Part shown: one piece after another, positions 5,634 to 13,463 of the stretch
Layout: the number at the start of each line of letters is the position of its first letter
Position numbering within the stretch: position 1 is the stretch's first letter
Source: Methanomicrobiales archaeon
GTDB taxonomy: Archaea; Halobacteriota; Syntropharchaeia; Alkanophagales; Methanospirareceae
Length of the DNA: 17,511 bases
Direction of reading: 5' to 3'
Assembly: GCA_003160755.1 (NCBI GenBank)
Contig: QEXZ01000020.1
Coordinates: 1-17,511, forward strand
Program-made: the position numbers and the translations under genes
Notes under the pieces: model-generated
The model's input: the letters and a program-made list of their open reading frames with translations, nothing else
What the model was told of the DNA's origin: nothing
The model's database searches: none

Positions 5634-8453
5634 TTATTCTTGTTTCATCTTTAATAAAGCAAGATAACTCTCACATCTGTTGATTATTGCCCTTAAACTT
5701 TGACCTTCCATCTCTTGATAAATGTTTTGAGGTAATAAAATATATTTCCAATGCTTTGGCTGCTCAGCGGGCGGAATAGTTTTCACTCTTGAAATATCTC
5801 TACATCTTTGTTCCGCGGCCATTGCTTTTCTTTTCACGTCAATATCAGTACGCGCATCTTTTTCGGATTTAGTTTCTACAATAAGCATGAAGTCTCTGGT
5901 TTTTACAATAAAATCAGGATAATACGGCACTAAATACCCCATACTATTAATATAAGGTATCGAAAAGCCATGCACATATTGATTTAACTTTATGTATGCT
6001 TCAACCATTGAGTCATTTTCAAGTTGATCTTCAGTAAATGTTCTTTCAAATCCTCCTTTGTATGGAAAATCAACATAGGGATAAAGACATTTTGTGGTGG
6101 GGATTGAACGTTCCATTCTTACTTTCATATCTTTGAAATCAGATAATTGCGTCCACTGCGCCTCTATTTCATCATTTGTTTTTAAGTTTTGGATAAATTT
6201 CATGAGCCTTGTTCTCACTTCTTTTACCACAAAATCAAATAATTGTTGATTTCTCAAATGTTGGACATTGGAATCTTCATCAAAATCTATTTGTCTTCCA
6301 AAAAGAAATTCAGAAACATATTGATCAACAATCCCTGCTAATTCAACCGAATATCTTGATAGCCAAACATTTCTTCTACTTGTTCCAATAATACTTTTCA
6401 CAACATTCCTGAGAAATATAGCATAAGAAAAGTTTATTTCTTCTAATTCCCAATCTTGCTTAAATTTAGTATCCGGATGGTAATCAGTTATAATTATTTT
6501 TGTTGGTTCAATCTGTTCTAAAGATATTGGATATGAGGATAATTCAACAACACTGAAATATTGAAAGTTTATTTCTTCGGCCGTCCTGTATGAGAGTGTA
6601 ATCGGCCATGCAATATCATAATCCTCTATTTTATCTTCATCAATTGATATTAAAACACTTTTTGCGTCTAAGCTTATTTCTATAGATTTACCACTGGCTA
6701 ATATCGCTCCTGCCTCTGTTAATTGACTATATATCTCATTATATTTAGGATGTTCAACAACGAAAAGTAAATCGTAAGAGTTGATCAATTCTTGCCTCTT
6801 TTCCAGTTGTTGAAAGTTTTCTATTTTAGCCTGACTATATTCTGGTTCTGTGAACATTAATCTTATTCCCCTACCTATAACTTGCTCAGTAAGTAAATCT
6901 GAGTCAGAACGTCTTAATACCGCGAGAACACAAACATTGTGCACATCAAAACCTTCTCTTAGCATTAATACAGACACGATTATTCTTGTAGGATTATTGA
7001 GGTCGTCGCTAGTAAAAACTTTATTTCTTAATTTTTCGTAACCAATATCAGATAAGCGATTTTTCTTCCCCTCATGTATGGTTACCACTTGTTCCCCTTT
7101 ACTTTCATCACCATAGGGAATGCCATTTCTATCCGTTTTTTCTTTGATGTAATCGGTAATTAAATCGGCTTCTGCGTTTTGATCCGCAACTAAAAACATA
7201 ACTGGCTTCTTATTAATCTTCAATTTATCAAATTCTTCCTGAAGTTTTTCTATTTTTGCTAAACCAATATCAATCATATGCTTTTGAGTTTCTGATAATT
7301 CTATTGGTTTTCCAGCCTCATCTCTGTGGCCTATGACATCCAATTCAGTAGGGGGGAGTTTTTCTATTTTTTCGGATAATAAACTGCTTTTCTCTATAAA
7401 TATCTGCTTCACAAGCATTGCTCTCATAGCCTCAACGAGTCCATAATCATAAACAACGTGAGGGAAATATTCTTTTCTCTTGCCTTTTATAACAAAAGGG
7501 GTTGCGGTAAAGTCAAACTGAACAAAAACAAAATCTTTCCTCTTATGAATTTCCTCTCTCAAAAGTTCTATGGATTCTTGCCATCTCTTTTGCTCAGCAT
7601 CGATTGCACTATGAACATGATGAGCTTCGTCATTTATGATAATCAAATCATCATTGTAAGTTAGAAAATTCATGAATCTTTCAACCCGTAATGAAATGGA
7701 ATCGGATTTCATCCCAATTCCAAATATATCTTCTGCAAGAGTGTCTTCTTTTTGTTTTGTAGTGTCCATTAGTTGATGCCAATTTGTAATTAATACAAAA
7801 GGGCTTTCAGTTACTGGTGAACTTTCCTGCAAATCGTCCTTAGAAAATACTTTGAGGTTAAAATCATCTCTCCAGTCACCGGGCATAAAAATACTTCTCT
7901 TGATGTCGGCAGTAGTTGGTTGCCTCTTTCCTTCTTGAGTTTTCTTACCTAAAAAAGAGTCAAGCAATCGTTCAAAAACAATGTTTCCTGGTGCACAGAG
8001 TAGAAAATGAGAGGAAAACCTCTCGTCATTGAGTTTTATTCTATTCCAATACTGCCAAACTATAATCGCAGTGATAACCCATGTTTTTCCTGTTCCCGTT
8101 GCCATCTTTATACCGAAACGGGGGTGTCTGATTTCTTCAATGCCCTTTTTTAGGTTCTCTTTATCAAGCAGATCAGAAGAGAAAACTTCAAATAAAGATT
8201 CAACCAATGGTACGTCTAAGATTTCATAACAATAGATGATTGTTTCCAACGCTCTTCTCTGGCAGATGTGAAAATGTTCACTTTCGTGCACTTGCTCAGA
8301 AAACCACCAGTTTAAGAGTTCTCTTGTAATATGTGTTATCTCTTTTCCATCCACGGGGGGATAATTATTATTCGCCCATTCTTCAATTACGGGTTCTATC
8401 GCCTTAGCCAAAGGATGCTTACCGAATAATTCGGTCTTTGTTTTCTTAGCCAT
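5634..8453 (-). CDS. res: Type III restriction enzyme Res subunit (helicase-nuclease)
   Basis: The 939-residue protein is the ATP-dependent translocase and endonuclease of a Type III-like restriction-modification system. Superfamily 2 helicase motifs appear in order: Walker A in KMATGTGKTW (about residues 116-125), DEAHH (275-279), TATP (316-319), SVLMLREGFDVHNV (about 494-507) and QVIGRGIR (524-531). A C-terminal PD-(D/E)xK nuclease is seen as PDFIV (D847) followed by VETK (E860, K862), so cleavage residues are intact. Length is in the usual range (about 900-1000). It starts two bases after the mod stop codon, so the pair forms an operon with the usual mod-res order. Base composition is clearly AT-richer than argG and L10e, suggesting horizontal acquisition. 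Confidence 0.93.
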   Translation of the reverse strand: MAKKTKTELFGKHPLAKAIEPVIEEWANNNYPPVDGKEITHITRELLNWWFSEQVHESEHFHICQRRALETIIYCYEILDVPLVESLFEVFSSDLLDKENLKKGIEEIRHPRFGIKMATGTGKTWVITAIIVWQYWNRIKLNDERFSSHFLLCAPGNIVFERLLDSFLGKKTQEGKRQPTTADIKRSIFMPGDWRDDFNLKVFSKDDLQESSPVTESPFVLITNWHQLMDTTKQKEDTLAEDIFGIGMKSDSISLRVERFMNFLTYNDDLIIINDEAHHVHSAIDAEQKRWQESIELLREEIHKRKDFVFVQFDFTATPFVIKGKRKEYFPHVVYDYGLVEAMRAMLVKQIFIEKSSLLSEKIEKLPPTELDVIGHRDEAGKPIELSETQKHMIDIGLAKIEKLQEEFDKLKINKKPVMFLVADQNAEADLITDYIKEKTDRNGIPYGDESKGEQVVTIHEGKKNRLSDIGYEKLRNKVFTSDDLNNPTRIIVSVLMLREGFDVHNVCVLAVLRRSDSDLLTEQVIGRGIRLMFTEPEYSQAKIENFQQLEKRQELINSYDLLFVVEHPKYNEIYSQLTEAGAILASGKSIEISLDAKSVLISIDEDKIEDYDIAWPITLSYRTAEEINFQYFSVVELSSYPISLEQIEPTKIIITDYHPDTKFKQDWELEEINFSYAIFLRNVVKSIIGTSRRNVWLSRYSVELAGIVDQYVSEFLFGRQIDFDEDSNVQHLRNQQLFDFVVKEVRTRLMKFIQNLKTNDEIEAQWTQLSDFKDMKVRMERSIPTTKCLYPYVDFPYKGGFERTFTEDQLENDSMVEAYIKLNQYVHGFSIPYINSMGYLVPYYPDFIVKTRDFMLIVETKSEKDARTDIDVKRKAMAAEQRCRDISRVKTIPPAEQPKHWKYILLPQNIYQEMEGQSLRAIINRCESYLALLKMKQE

Positions 8454-8455
8454 TT

Positions 8456-10393
8456 TTATCTCAAATTAATTTCTTTAGTCATTGACGCATCATTTCCAAA
8501 AACATCCACAACCCTTACTGCGATTGTATATTTTTTGCCTTTCTTCAAGACAGTATCTGCAAGAACTGGAACCGGGTCAGAACTTTTCCGATTTTTAATT
8601 GCCTGCCATGTGCTTTTAAACACTTTCCCGTCGTAATCCCAGTCAACAGTCCAGTAGTCAATCATATTAGCAAAGTTTTTATGAAGCATTTTTTCTATTT
8701 CAGGTCTTTTACTTTCATCTTTCACTGGAATATCCATTACTACGTACCGCTCAATTTTTATCTCAACTTTTACTTCATTGGGGTTTATGCTTTTTGTTTG
8801 AGGTTCACTTAATCTCAGATAGGGTTTTTGATAAAATGTAATCTTATTTGCCAATTCCAGATCTCCAACTTTCGTGCTTCGCAAGTACTTGTAAACATCA
8901 GAGGGAATTATTTTGAACTCAACATCTTTGACAACTCCTTTCCTTGCACTTTTTGCCAATCTTTTGTAAATATCATCAAAATCATATTCATAATCCCAGG
9001 CAAGAATAACTAATTTTTTGTAGCCTTTTCCGTCTGCAGTTTTTGCCGCTTTAGCAAGTTCTATTGCTTTCCTTCCGGTCATAGGTCTATCTGGCTCACA
9101 AACATAAATCAGTGTTTTATTGTCTTCTTTAGATATCCCAAACCCATGCCAGTCTTTTCTTGGAGTTGCTCCATAAATCTTAAGGATAATGTCATACATC
9201 TCCTTAATTTTGATTTCTCTTGCATATATTAGCTGACGTTGATAATTTCCTAGGTTTTGAATGATAAATGGATTTGAATTTTCTTTAACTAACCTACTCC
9301 TTGTAATTTGTATTGCCGTCTTGGAAATATCAGACAATATCCACCTCCGTTTTTGCCGTTCACAAGCGATTGCTGTAGTTCCAGTTCCATCAAAAACGTC
9401 CAACACTAAATCACCTTCATTAGACGCTAATCTTAAAATTTTTTCAATCAAATCAACGGGCTTTTGAGTTGCAAAATCAATCCATTCTTTTTTATTAGCT
9501 GGTTGAAGACATCGAAGTCTCCAAACATTATCAACCGTTCTCATATCACGTACATAAGTTTCAACCTTTCCATCTTCGCCCCTAACATTTTGTATTACTC
9601 CACCAACCTTTTTATATTTCAATTTTTTAACGGGTTTATCCCTCTTCTCTTCTAATCTGTGGTAAGTATAATCAGACTTTTTATTTTTAACGTAATAATA
9701 TATAACATCAAAAGCTTTTGGTAATATTTTTTTTCGACTATCATGTAGTTTATTATAATAGTACCACACAATTTCATTCTGGAAATTAGCTTCTCCAAAC
9801 AGTTCATCTAATAGTATCCTTACATATGGCCCAATCTTCACATCAACATGTATAAAAAAAGAACCGTTATCAGAAAGAAGCTTATGTAATAGTTGCAACC
9901 TTGGATATAACATATCCAAAAAGCTATCTTTTCCTCTAGACCATGTATCTGTATATGTTAGTCTTTCGGCAATAGGTAATTCTTTCTCATATTCTTTTTC
10001 CCCTATTTTTATCTCATTTTTGAAATTAAAATTTTCTCCTGTATTGAATGGGGGATCAATATAAATCAAATCAATTTGCCCTTCATAACCCTGCGCAAGA
10101 AGTGCTTGCATCACAAGAAGGTTATCGCCCCATATTAGCCTATTAGGTTGTTCAGAAATCTCTTTTTCTTCGGGTACAAAACTTGAAAGTTTTTTATCTT
10201 CTAAATCTACGATATTCGGGTAAACTTCTTCAGCAGTCTGAAATTCTAAATCTTTTGCACTGGGTTCTCTTCTCGGTTTGGATGCCCAGATTAATCTTGC
10301 GGTGTCTTTAGCTTTTGGCTTTTCCTTGCCGTATTCTTTTCTTTCTTCCTGAACAGCTAATGGTTCACCAGCGGAATTTGTATATTGTGCCAT
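8456..10393 (-). CDS. mod: Type III modification methylase Mod (beta-class DNA methyltransferase)
   Basis: The 645-residue protein methylates DNA (probably N6-adenine) and supplies sequence specificity for the Mod-Res complex. The catalytic motif DPPFNTG (residues 113-119) comes before the SAM-binding motif DVFDGTGTT (332-340), the beta-class order, with about 215 residues between that would contain the target recognition region. GDNLLVMQALL (89-99) and the post-SAM segment RRWILSDISKTAIQITRSRL (349-368) are also typical. Beyond about 375 there is a long C-terminal part. Its last ~75 residues (YWTVDWDYDGKVF to VRVVDVFGND) look like a PKD/Ig-like beta-sandwich. Residues 1-80 are charged and probably flexible. 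No clear Shine-Dalgarno precedes the ATG, but a TATA-like element about 29 bases upstream would fit a leaderless mRNA. Target sequence cannot be predicted. Confidence 0.93.
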   Translation of the reverse strand: MAQYTNSAGEPLAVQEERKEYGKEKPKAKDTARLIWASKPRREPSAKDLEFQTAEEVYPNIVDLEDKKLSSFVPEEKEISEQPNRLIWGDNLLVMQALLAQGYEGQIDLIYIDPPFNTGENFNFKNEIKIGEKEYEKELPIAERLTYTDTWSRGKDSFLDMLYPRLQLLHKLLSDNGSFFIHVDVKIGPYVRILLDELFGEANFQNEIVWYYYNKLHDSRKKILPKAFDVIYYYVKNKKSDYTYHRLEEKRDKPVKKLKYKKVGGVIQNVRGEDGKVETYVRDMRTVDNVWRLRCLQPANKKEWIDFATQKPVDLIEKILRLASNEGDLVLDVFDGTGTTAIACERQKRRWILSDISKTAIQITRSRLVKENSNPFIIQNLGNYQRQLIYAREIKIKEMYDIILKIYGATPRKDWHGFGISKEDNKTLIYVCEPDRPMTGRKAIELAKAAKTADGKGYKKLVILAWDYEYDFDDIYKRLAKSARKGVVKDVEFKIIPSDVYKYLRSTKVGDLELANKITFYQKPYLRLSEPQTKSINPNEVKVEIKIERYVVMDIPVKDESKRPEIEKMLHKNFANMIDYWTVDWDYDGKVFKSTWQAIKNRKSSDPVPVLADTVLKKGKKYTIAVRVVDVFGNDASMTKEINLR

Positions 10394-10418
10394 TTTTGTT
10401 TATACGGAATAGCTCATG

Positions 10419-10426
10419 TTATTTAT
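10419..10426 (-). promoter_or_regulatory. Candidate TATA box for the mod-res operon
   Basis: On the minus strand this reads ATAAATAA, centred about 29 bases before the mod ATG. That distance would place transcription initiation at or just before the start codon, giving a leaderless message, and it agrees with the lack of a ribosome binding site there. The match is short and in A/T-rich DNA. Confidence 0.35.
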
Positions 10427-10548
10427 GGTTTGTGCTTCCCCCACCTCCTTTGAAACTCCACAAATCCCTTAAATTTATCCTTCGGAATAATAATCCCTCC
10501 CTTTGTACCCCTTCTTCTATCTGACTTATCATAACAAATTTCCTGCAT
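10423..10548 (-). CDS. Possible small basic protein, 41 residues
   Basis: The frame runs from ATG 10548 to TAA 10423 and ends 29 bases before mod on the same strand. The product is strongly basic and hydrophilic, with a KSDRRRGTKGGIIIPKDKF core and an FVEFQRRWGKHKP end. A GAGGGGAT stretch 12 bases upstream could be a ribosome binding site, and an in-frame stop lies immediately before the ATG. I do not recognise a family. It could be a small DNA-binding or antirestriction-type companion of the Mod-Res pair, a remnant, or chance. Confidence 0.3.
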   Translation of the reverse strand: MQEICYDKSDRRRGTKGGIIIPKDKFKGFVEFQRRWGKHKP

Positions 10549-10704
10549 CTATTTCTACATATCCCCTCTAATAAAAACTTCGCATTATTCCAATTTTAGT
10601 TCTTGATAAAGATAAAATAAAATCAAAGCCTCCAAGCACTCCACACCCTCAAATGAAATGCTTATTTTGCATAATAAAAATTATGAATGTGCTCAATAGA
10701 GAGT

Positions 10705-10830
10705 GGAAAATCCTAAATCCTAAGCACCAAATCCTAAATAACACCAAAATCCCAAAGGGAAGGTATGTTTTGAATTTTGAGTTTAGATATTGGAGTTTGT
10801 TTAGAATTTAGAGTTTCGTGCTTAGGATTT
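10705..10830. repeat. Inverted repeat, dispersed repeat family 2
   Basis: Perfect 13-base termini AAATCCTAAGCAC (10715-10727) and GTGCTTAGGATTT (10818-10830) enclose arms of degenerate AAATCCTAAA/AACTCAAAATT units, so the whole can fold on itself. The right arm abuts and overlaps the stop codon of the membrane protein gene. The remaining part of the 10549-10704 gap is A/T-rich with nothing recognisable. Confidence 0.65.
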
Positions 10831-11350
10831 ATACCACAAGATATTGAGCAATTACAAAATTATAAATAAACCATATAAAAATATCCAAAAGTATAACAGC
10901 AAGAGAAATCCGAGTTAATGGGAAATCCCTTCTTCTTTGAAGTTCAATTTTGCAAGTATAAAATACAAAAAGATAGAATGCAAAGATCAATAGGAATATA
11001 TTATTAGCAATCCCTAATGATTGTAAATATAAGACAATGCAGTTTTTAGTTAAAGGAAAAATACCAATAAACAAAATAATCACGACGAAGAAATATATAA
11101 GTATATAAGTTCCAGTATCTAAAATTGGGCTCGGACCTTTTACAAAAAGGTTATACATCCCTTGTCTAATTCTAAAATTCGCTCCCACCTTCTGGAATAA
11201 GATTTTGATAAATAATACTCCTATTAGGAAGTATAGTATTATGGTACTCACTTCTGCTATATAATGTATGGGGACAATTATGCCACTGATCACGATGGTT
11301 AGGAGCGGAATAATCCCGGCCCACTCAAGCCTGCTCACCTTTATATTCAT
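10829..11350 (-). CDS. Small polytopic membrane protein, unknown
   Basis: From the ATG at 11350 the product is about 173 residues (the frame extends to a TTG at 11362). It is mostly hydrophobic, with about five likely membrane segments: near residues 10-28, 31-50, 80-103, 114-135 and 145-168. A cytoplasmic-looking basic loop QKVGANFRIRQGMYNLF sits between segments 2 and 3, and another, ELQRRRDF, between 4 and 5. No catalytic motif or family is recognised. A TATA element at 11388-11395 lies at the right distance for a short leader. It is A/T-rich, like the mod-res genes downstream on the same strand, from which it is separated by a repeat, so it may have come with the island. Confidence 0.7.
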   Translation of the reverse strand: MNIKVSRLEWAGIIPLLTIVISGIIVPIHYIAEVSTIILYFLIGVLFIKILFQKVGANFRIRQGMYNLFVKGPSPILDTGTYILIYFFVVIILFIGIFPLTKNCIVLYLQSLGIANNIFLLIFAFYLFVFYTCKIELQRRRDFPLTRISLAVILLDIFIWFIYNFVIAQYLVV

Positions 11351-11387
11351 TTTTCTCTTCAATTTATCTTTACATTAAACGTTGCGG

Positions 11388-11395
11388 TATAAAAA
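11388..11395 (-). promoter_or_regulatory. TATA box for the membrane protein gene
   Basis: The minus strand reads GAAAGC followed by TTTTTATA. This TATA core, with a purine-rich BRE-like flank, sits about 40 bases before the ATG at 11350, giving an expected leader of about 15 bases. Confidence 0.45.
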
Positions 11396-11405
11396 GCTTT
11401 CAGTC

Positions 11406-11414
11406 AAAAAAAAA
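11406..11414 (-). terminator. T9 run, possible minus-strand terminator
   Basis: Nine consecutive T residues on the minus strand lie 70 bases after the end of the broken epimerase fragment and just before the promoter of the membrane protein gene. Archaeal RNA polymerase commonly terminates at such tracts. Confidence 0.4.
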
Positions 11415-11483
11415 CTCCCGCTTGAAACTGCGTTAATCTTCCCTCTTTCACTTTTAGGTAAAAATTCTTTTTGGAAATTATTC

Positions 11484-11722
11484 TTACGCCCCCAACACAA
11501 CCTCCCCATCATACACCACTTCCGCAGCACCCGCAAGATATGCCCCCTCTTCCTTTAGCTCCACCACCAAATCCCCGCCTTTCGTATGCACCGTAACTGG
11601 CACACTTACATTTATATACCCCAGCTCATTCAACGCAAGCGCAGAAGCCGTTGAGCCCGTGCCATAGGATACAATGTCTCTCCTGCTCCTCTTTCATACG
11701 TCCTCACGCTTACGTTGTCTTT
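11484..11722 (-). pseudogene. dapF: C-terminal remnant of diaminopimelate epimerase, frameshifted
   Basis: The minus strand encodes KDNVSVRTYERGAGET, then after a one-base frame change SYGTGSTASALALNELG, INVSVPVTVHTKGGDLVVEL and AEVVYDGEVVLGA before the TAA at 11484-11486. This is the end of diaminopimelate epimerase (LL- to meso-diaminopimelate, lysine pathway), whose hallmark is E-R-G-x-G-E-T followed by A-C-G-T-G. Here the catalytic cysteine of A-C-G-T-G is tyrosine, the reading frame breaks at that point, and the N-terminal ~200 residues are absent. It cannot be functional. A full-length gene may exist elsewhere, or lysine synthesis may use another route. Confidence 0.8.
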
Positions 11723-11792
11723 ATATGTTATTATAATAAATTAGCATAAGAGGTGCATAAATTATGGCTATGGCGAGGTTAGAGGGAAAAAA

Positions 11793-12260
11793 ATGCTTTT
11801 CAATAAAGTAGCGATTGGAGGGACCTTCAATGTGTTGCACAAGGGGCACAAAGCGTTATTAACAACGGCATTCATGATCGGTAAATCCGTGGACATTGGA
11901 TTAGCCTCTGACGAGTTTGCCAATCGGTTTCGTGCCACGCAGACGAGGAGATATGAAGATAGAAAGCATAAATTAATTGACTTTATCGAAAAATTTGAAA
12001 ATAAAAAATACGAAATTATTGAGATACACGATTCATACGGTATTGCAACCACGGAAACAGCGATTGATTGCATTGTTGTCTGTGAAGAGACACTCCTGCG
12101 TGCAGAGGAGATAAATGCAATACGATTTAAAAAAGGCTTGAACAAGCTGGTTATTGTCGTCGTGCCTATAATGCTTGCTGATGATGGCAAACCGATTTCC
12201 GGCGAAAGGATATTAAATAAGGAAATTGACGAAGATGGAAACGTGTGCCAGGTGAGCTAA
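11793..12260 (+). CDS. coaD: Phosphopantetheine adenylyltransferase, archaeal type
   Basis: The 155-residue nucleotidyltransferase transfers AMP from ATP to 4'-phosphopantetheine to form dephospho-CoA, the penultimate step of coenzyme A synthesis, in the cytoplasm. The N-terminal KVAIGGTFNVLHKGHKALL (about residues 5-23) contains the HxGH nucleotide-binding motif H15-x-G-H18. The family-typical IVVCEETLLRAEEINAIR (about 94-111) and VIVVVPIMLADDGKPISGER (about 120-139) blocks follow, the latter corresponding to the usual ISSTRI loop. Length is normal for the archaeal form. GAGGG seven bases before the ATG is a good ribosome binding site, and an upstream ATG at 11764 runs into a stop. A TATA-like TTTATATG near 11721 may drive it. 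The aspartate often found in GGTFD is asparagine here. Confidence 0.9.
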   Translation: MLFNKVAIGGTFNVLHKGHKALLTTAFMIGKSVDIGLASDEFANRFRATQTRRYEDRKHKLIDFIEKFENKKYEIIEIHDSYGIATTETAIDCIVVCEETLLRAEEINAIRFKKGLNKLVIVVVPIMLADDGKPISGERILNKEIDEDGNVCQVS

Positions 12261-12320
12261 CGGCACTGTCTAAAAATATAGTGATTTATCCACCGCGGAG
12301 AGCGCCGAGTACGCAGAGTT
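12261..12320 (+). repeat. Direct repeat unit A
   Basis: The unit starts CGGCACTGTCTAAAAAT, continues GTGATTTATC and ends in a GC-rich CCGCGGAGAGCGCC...CGCAGAG block. It recurs with small changes as unit B at 12374-12432, and each unit is followed by a GACRCAGATTTACACGGA element, so a segment of about 113 bases is tandemly duplicated. Confidence 0.6.
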
Positions 12321-12330
12321 TTAAATTTAA

Positions 12331-12372
12331 GACGCAGATTTACACGGATTTACGCAGATTTATTTTAGTTTA
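12331..12372 (+). repeat. Hairpin repeat family 1, left arm only
   Basis: GACGCAGATTTACACGGATT followed by TACGCAGATTTATTTTAGTT matches the left arm and loop of the complete palindrome at 17197-17285, but no right arm follows. It is a partial copy. Confidence 0.6.
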
Positions 12373-12373
12373 G

Positions 12374-12432
12374 CGGCACAATCTAAAAATCCCGTGATTT
12401 ATCACCGCCGAGAGCGCAGAGACCACAGAGTT
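12374..12432 (+). repeat. Direct repeat unit B
   Basis: CGGCACAATCTAAAAAT, then GTGATTTATCACCGCCGAG and a CGCAGAG/CACAGAG tail, parallels unit A at 12261-12320. The stretch between coaD and the pRiA4b-like gene is thus filled with repeats and shows no coding potential. Confidence 0.6.
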
Positions 12433-12465
12433 CTAAGACTGTTTCAATCTTTGCTCAGGTTTTCT

Positions 12466-12548
12466 GACACAGATTTACACGGACTTATTCAAGTTTAACA
12501 TTGTTGATTTTTAACATCTATCTGTGTTAATCTGCGTTAATCTGTGTC
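12466..12548. repeat. Palindromic hairpin repeat family 1
   Basis: The element starts GACACAGATTTACACGGA and ends TAATCTGCGTTAATCTGTGTC-like at 12548. The outer arms pair closely, while the inner part of the left arm is shortened compared with the 17197 copy. It lies 46 bases beyond the stop of the pRiA4b-like gene. Confidence 0.7.
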
Positions 12549-12594
12549 TATAATTTATTTTCTGTTTTCTTGGCTGCCAGGCGATGTGCATCTT

Positions 12595-13188
12595 CTACCC
12601 AAATGCCATTTTGCGACGTTTATCCGGGTCAGCAAAACTGACCTCTCCCACGTCAAAATCTTCTGGGTCAAATTCTCCACCAAGCCACTCTTGCATTTCT
12701 TCATATTCCTCATGCTCGGGATTTCGTATGATTTCTAAAAGCTCCTCATACCCCCAAATCCCCCCACAGTCTTCGGGTGGACATGCTCTTTTTCCTTTGA
12801 TGCATATCGGATACTGAACACCTTTTTCTCTGGGCAGTATCTTTTCCAATTGTATTTTGTGTTCCCAACTATCACCAAAATCGTATACGTAATCTGACGT
12901 TCGATTTTCCATAGAGAAATAGTCAGCTATTTTTTGTTTCAATTCCGGAAGAACTTCTTCACCAAAATCTTCATTAGGGCTTCCTATATTCACCGTTAAA
13001 CCCGTTGAAGGATTCTCCAGCTCGAATTCATGCAGATGATAATCTATCCAACCCATAGCGTCTTGAATGGCGACATGTAAATCCCAGAATGTATAGGTTT
13101 CTGGGACTTGTATTCGCCGCCAAATCGGTGGTTTACTATCCTTCAGCGTGATCTTGAATTGGTACACTTGCTTGTATTTCTTTTTCAT
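12595..13188 (-). CDS. Plasmid pRiA4b ORF-3-like family protein
   Basis: The 197-residue protein matches the pRiA4b ORF-3-like family (PF07929), common on plasmids and in mobile regions, of uncertain function. Landmarks are YQFKITLKDSKPPIWRRIQV (residues 9-28), TFWDLHVAIQDAMGWIDYHL (33-52) plus HEFE, YVYDFGDSWEHKIQLEKIL (about 100-118), and the GKRACPPEDCGGIWGYEELL cluster (about 131-150) with two conserved cysteines. An AAGGAGA site lies 9 bases before the ATG. The gene upstream on the same strand encodes an excisionase-like protein. The same two-gene module recurs, damaged, at 16803-17511, so it is duplicated in this window. This copy is full length and apparently intact. Confidence 0.9.
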   Translation of the reverse strand: MKKKYKQVYQFKITLKDSKPPIWRRIQVPETYTFWDLHVAIQDAMGWIDYHLHEFELENPSTGLTVNIGSPNEDFGEEVLPELKQKIADYFSMENRTSDYVYDFGDSWEHKIQLEKILPREKGVQYPICIKGKRACPPEDCGGIWGYEELLEIIRNPEHEEYEEMQEWLGGEFDPEDFDVGEVSFADPDKRRKMAFG

Positions 13189-13463
13189 TGTGATTTCTCC
13201 TTCTCTTGTTATCTTAAATTGTTTATACTTTTATCTTATAGGTATATATCCACTTTTTGCGATTTTGAATCGGTTAGGCATATTCATTCCTCAAAACAAT
13301 CCTGCAGCTCTGCTTTTCTTTGTTCGAGCGATGCCACCTGAGTTTTCAACCTCTTCAACTCTTTATTGGTCTGTGCCAACTCTTTCTTGATTTTTTTCTT
13401 CTTAAGGTAGTTGCTACCGTATTTTTCATCTACAAATGCTTCTACTTCACTTCGAACCAGCCT
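12848..13463. repeat. Segmental duplication, copy 1
   Basis: This stretch, covering most of the pRiA4b-like gene and the end of its upstream partner, reappears at 16803-17511 in the same orientation with few base changes in the coding parts. Copy 2 contains an extra palindromic repeat between the two genes. Confidence 0.85.

Noticed and set aside
12261..12548. Repeat cluster as a CRISPR array
   Set aside because: Units are degenerate, of unequal spacing and lack unique spacers between constant repeats. No cas genes are present.
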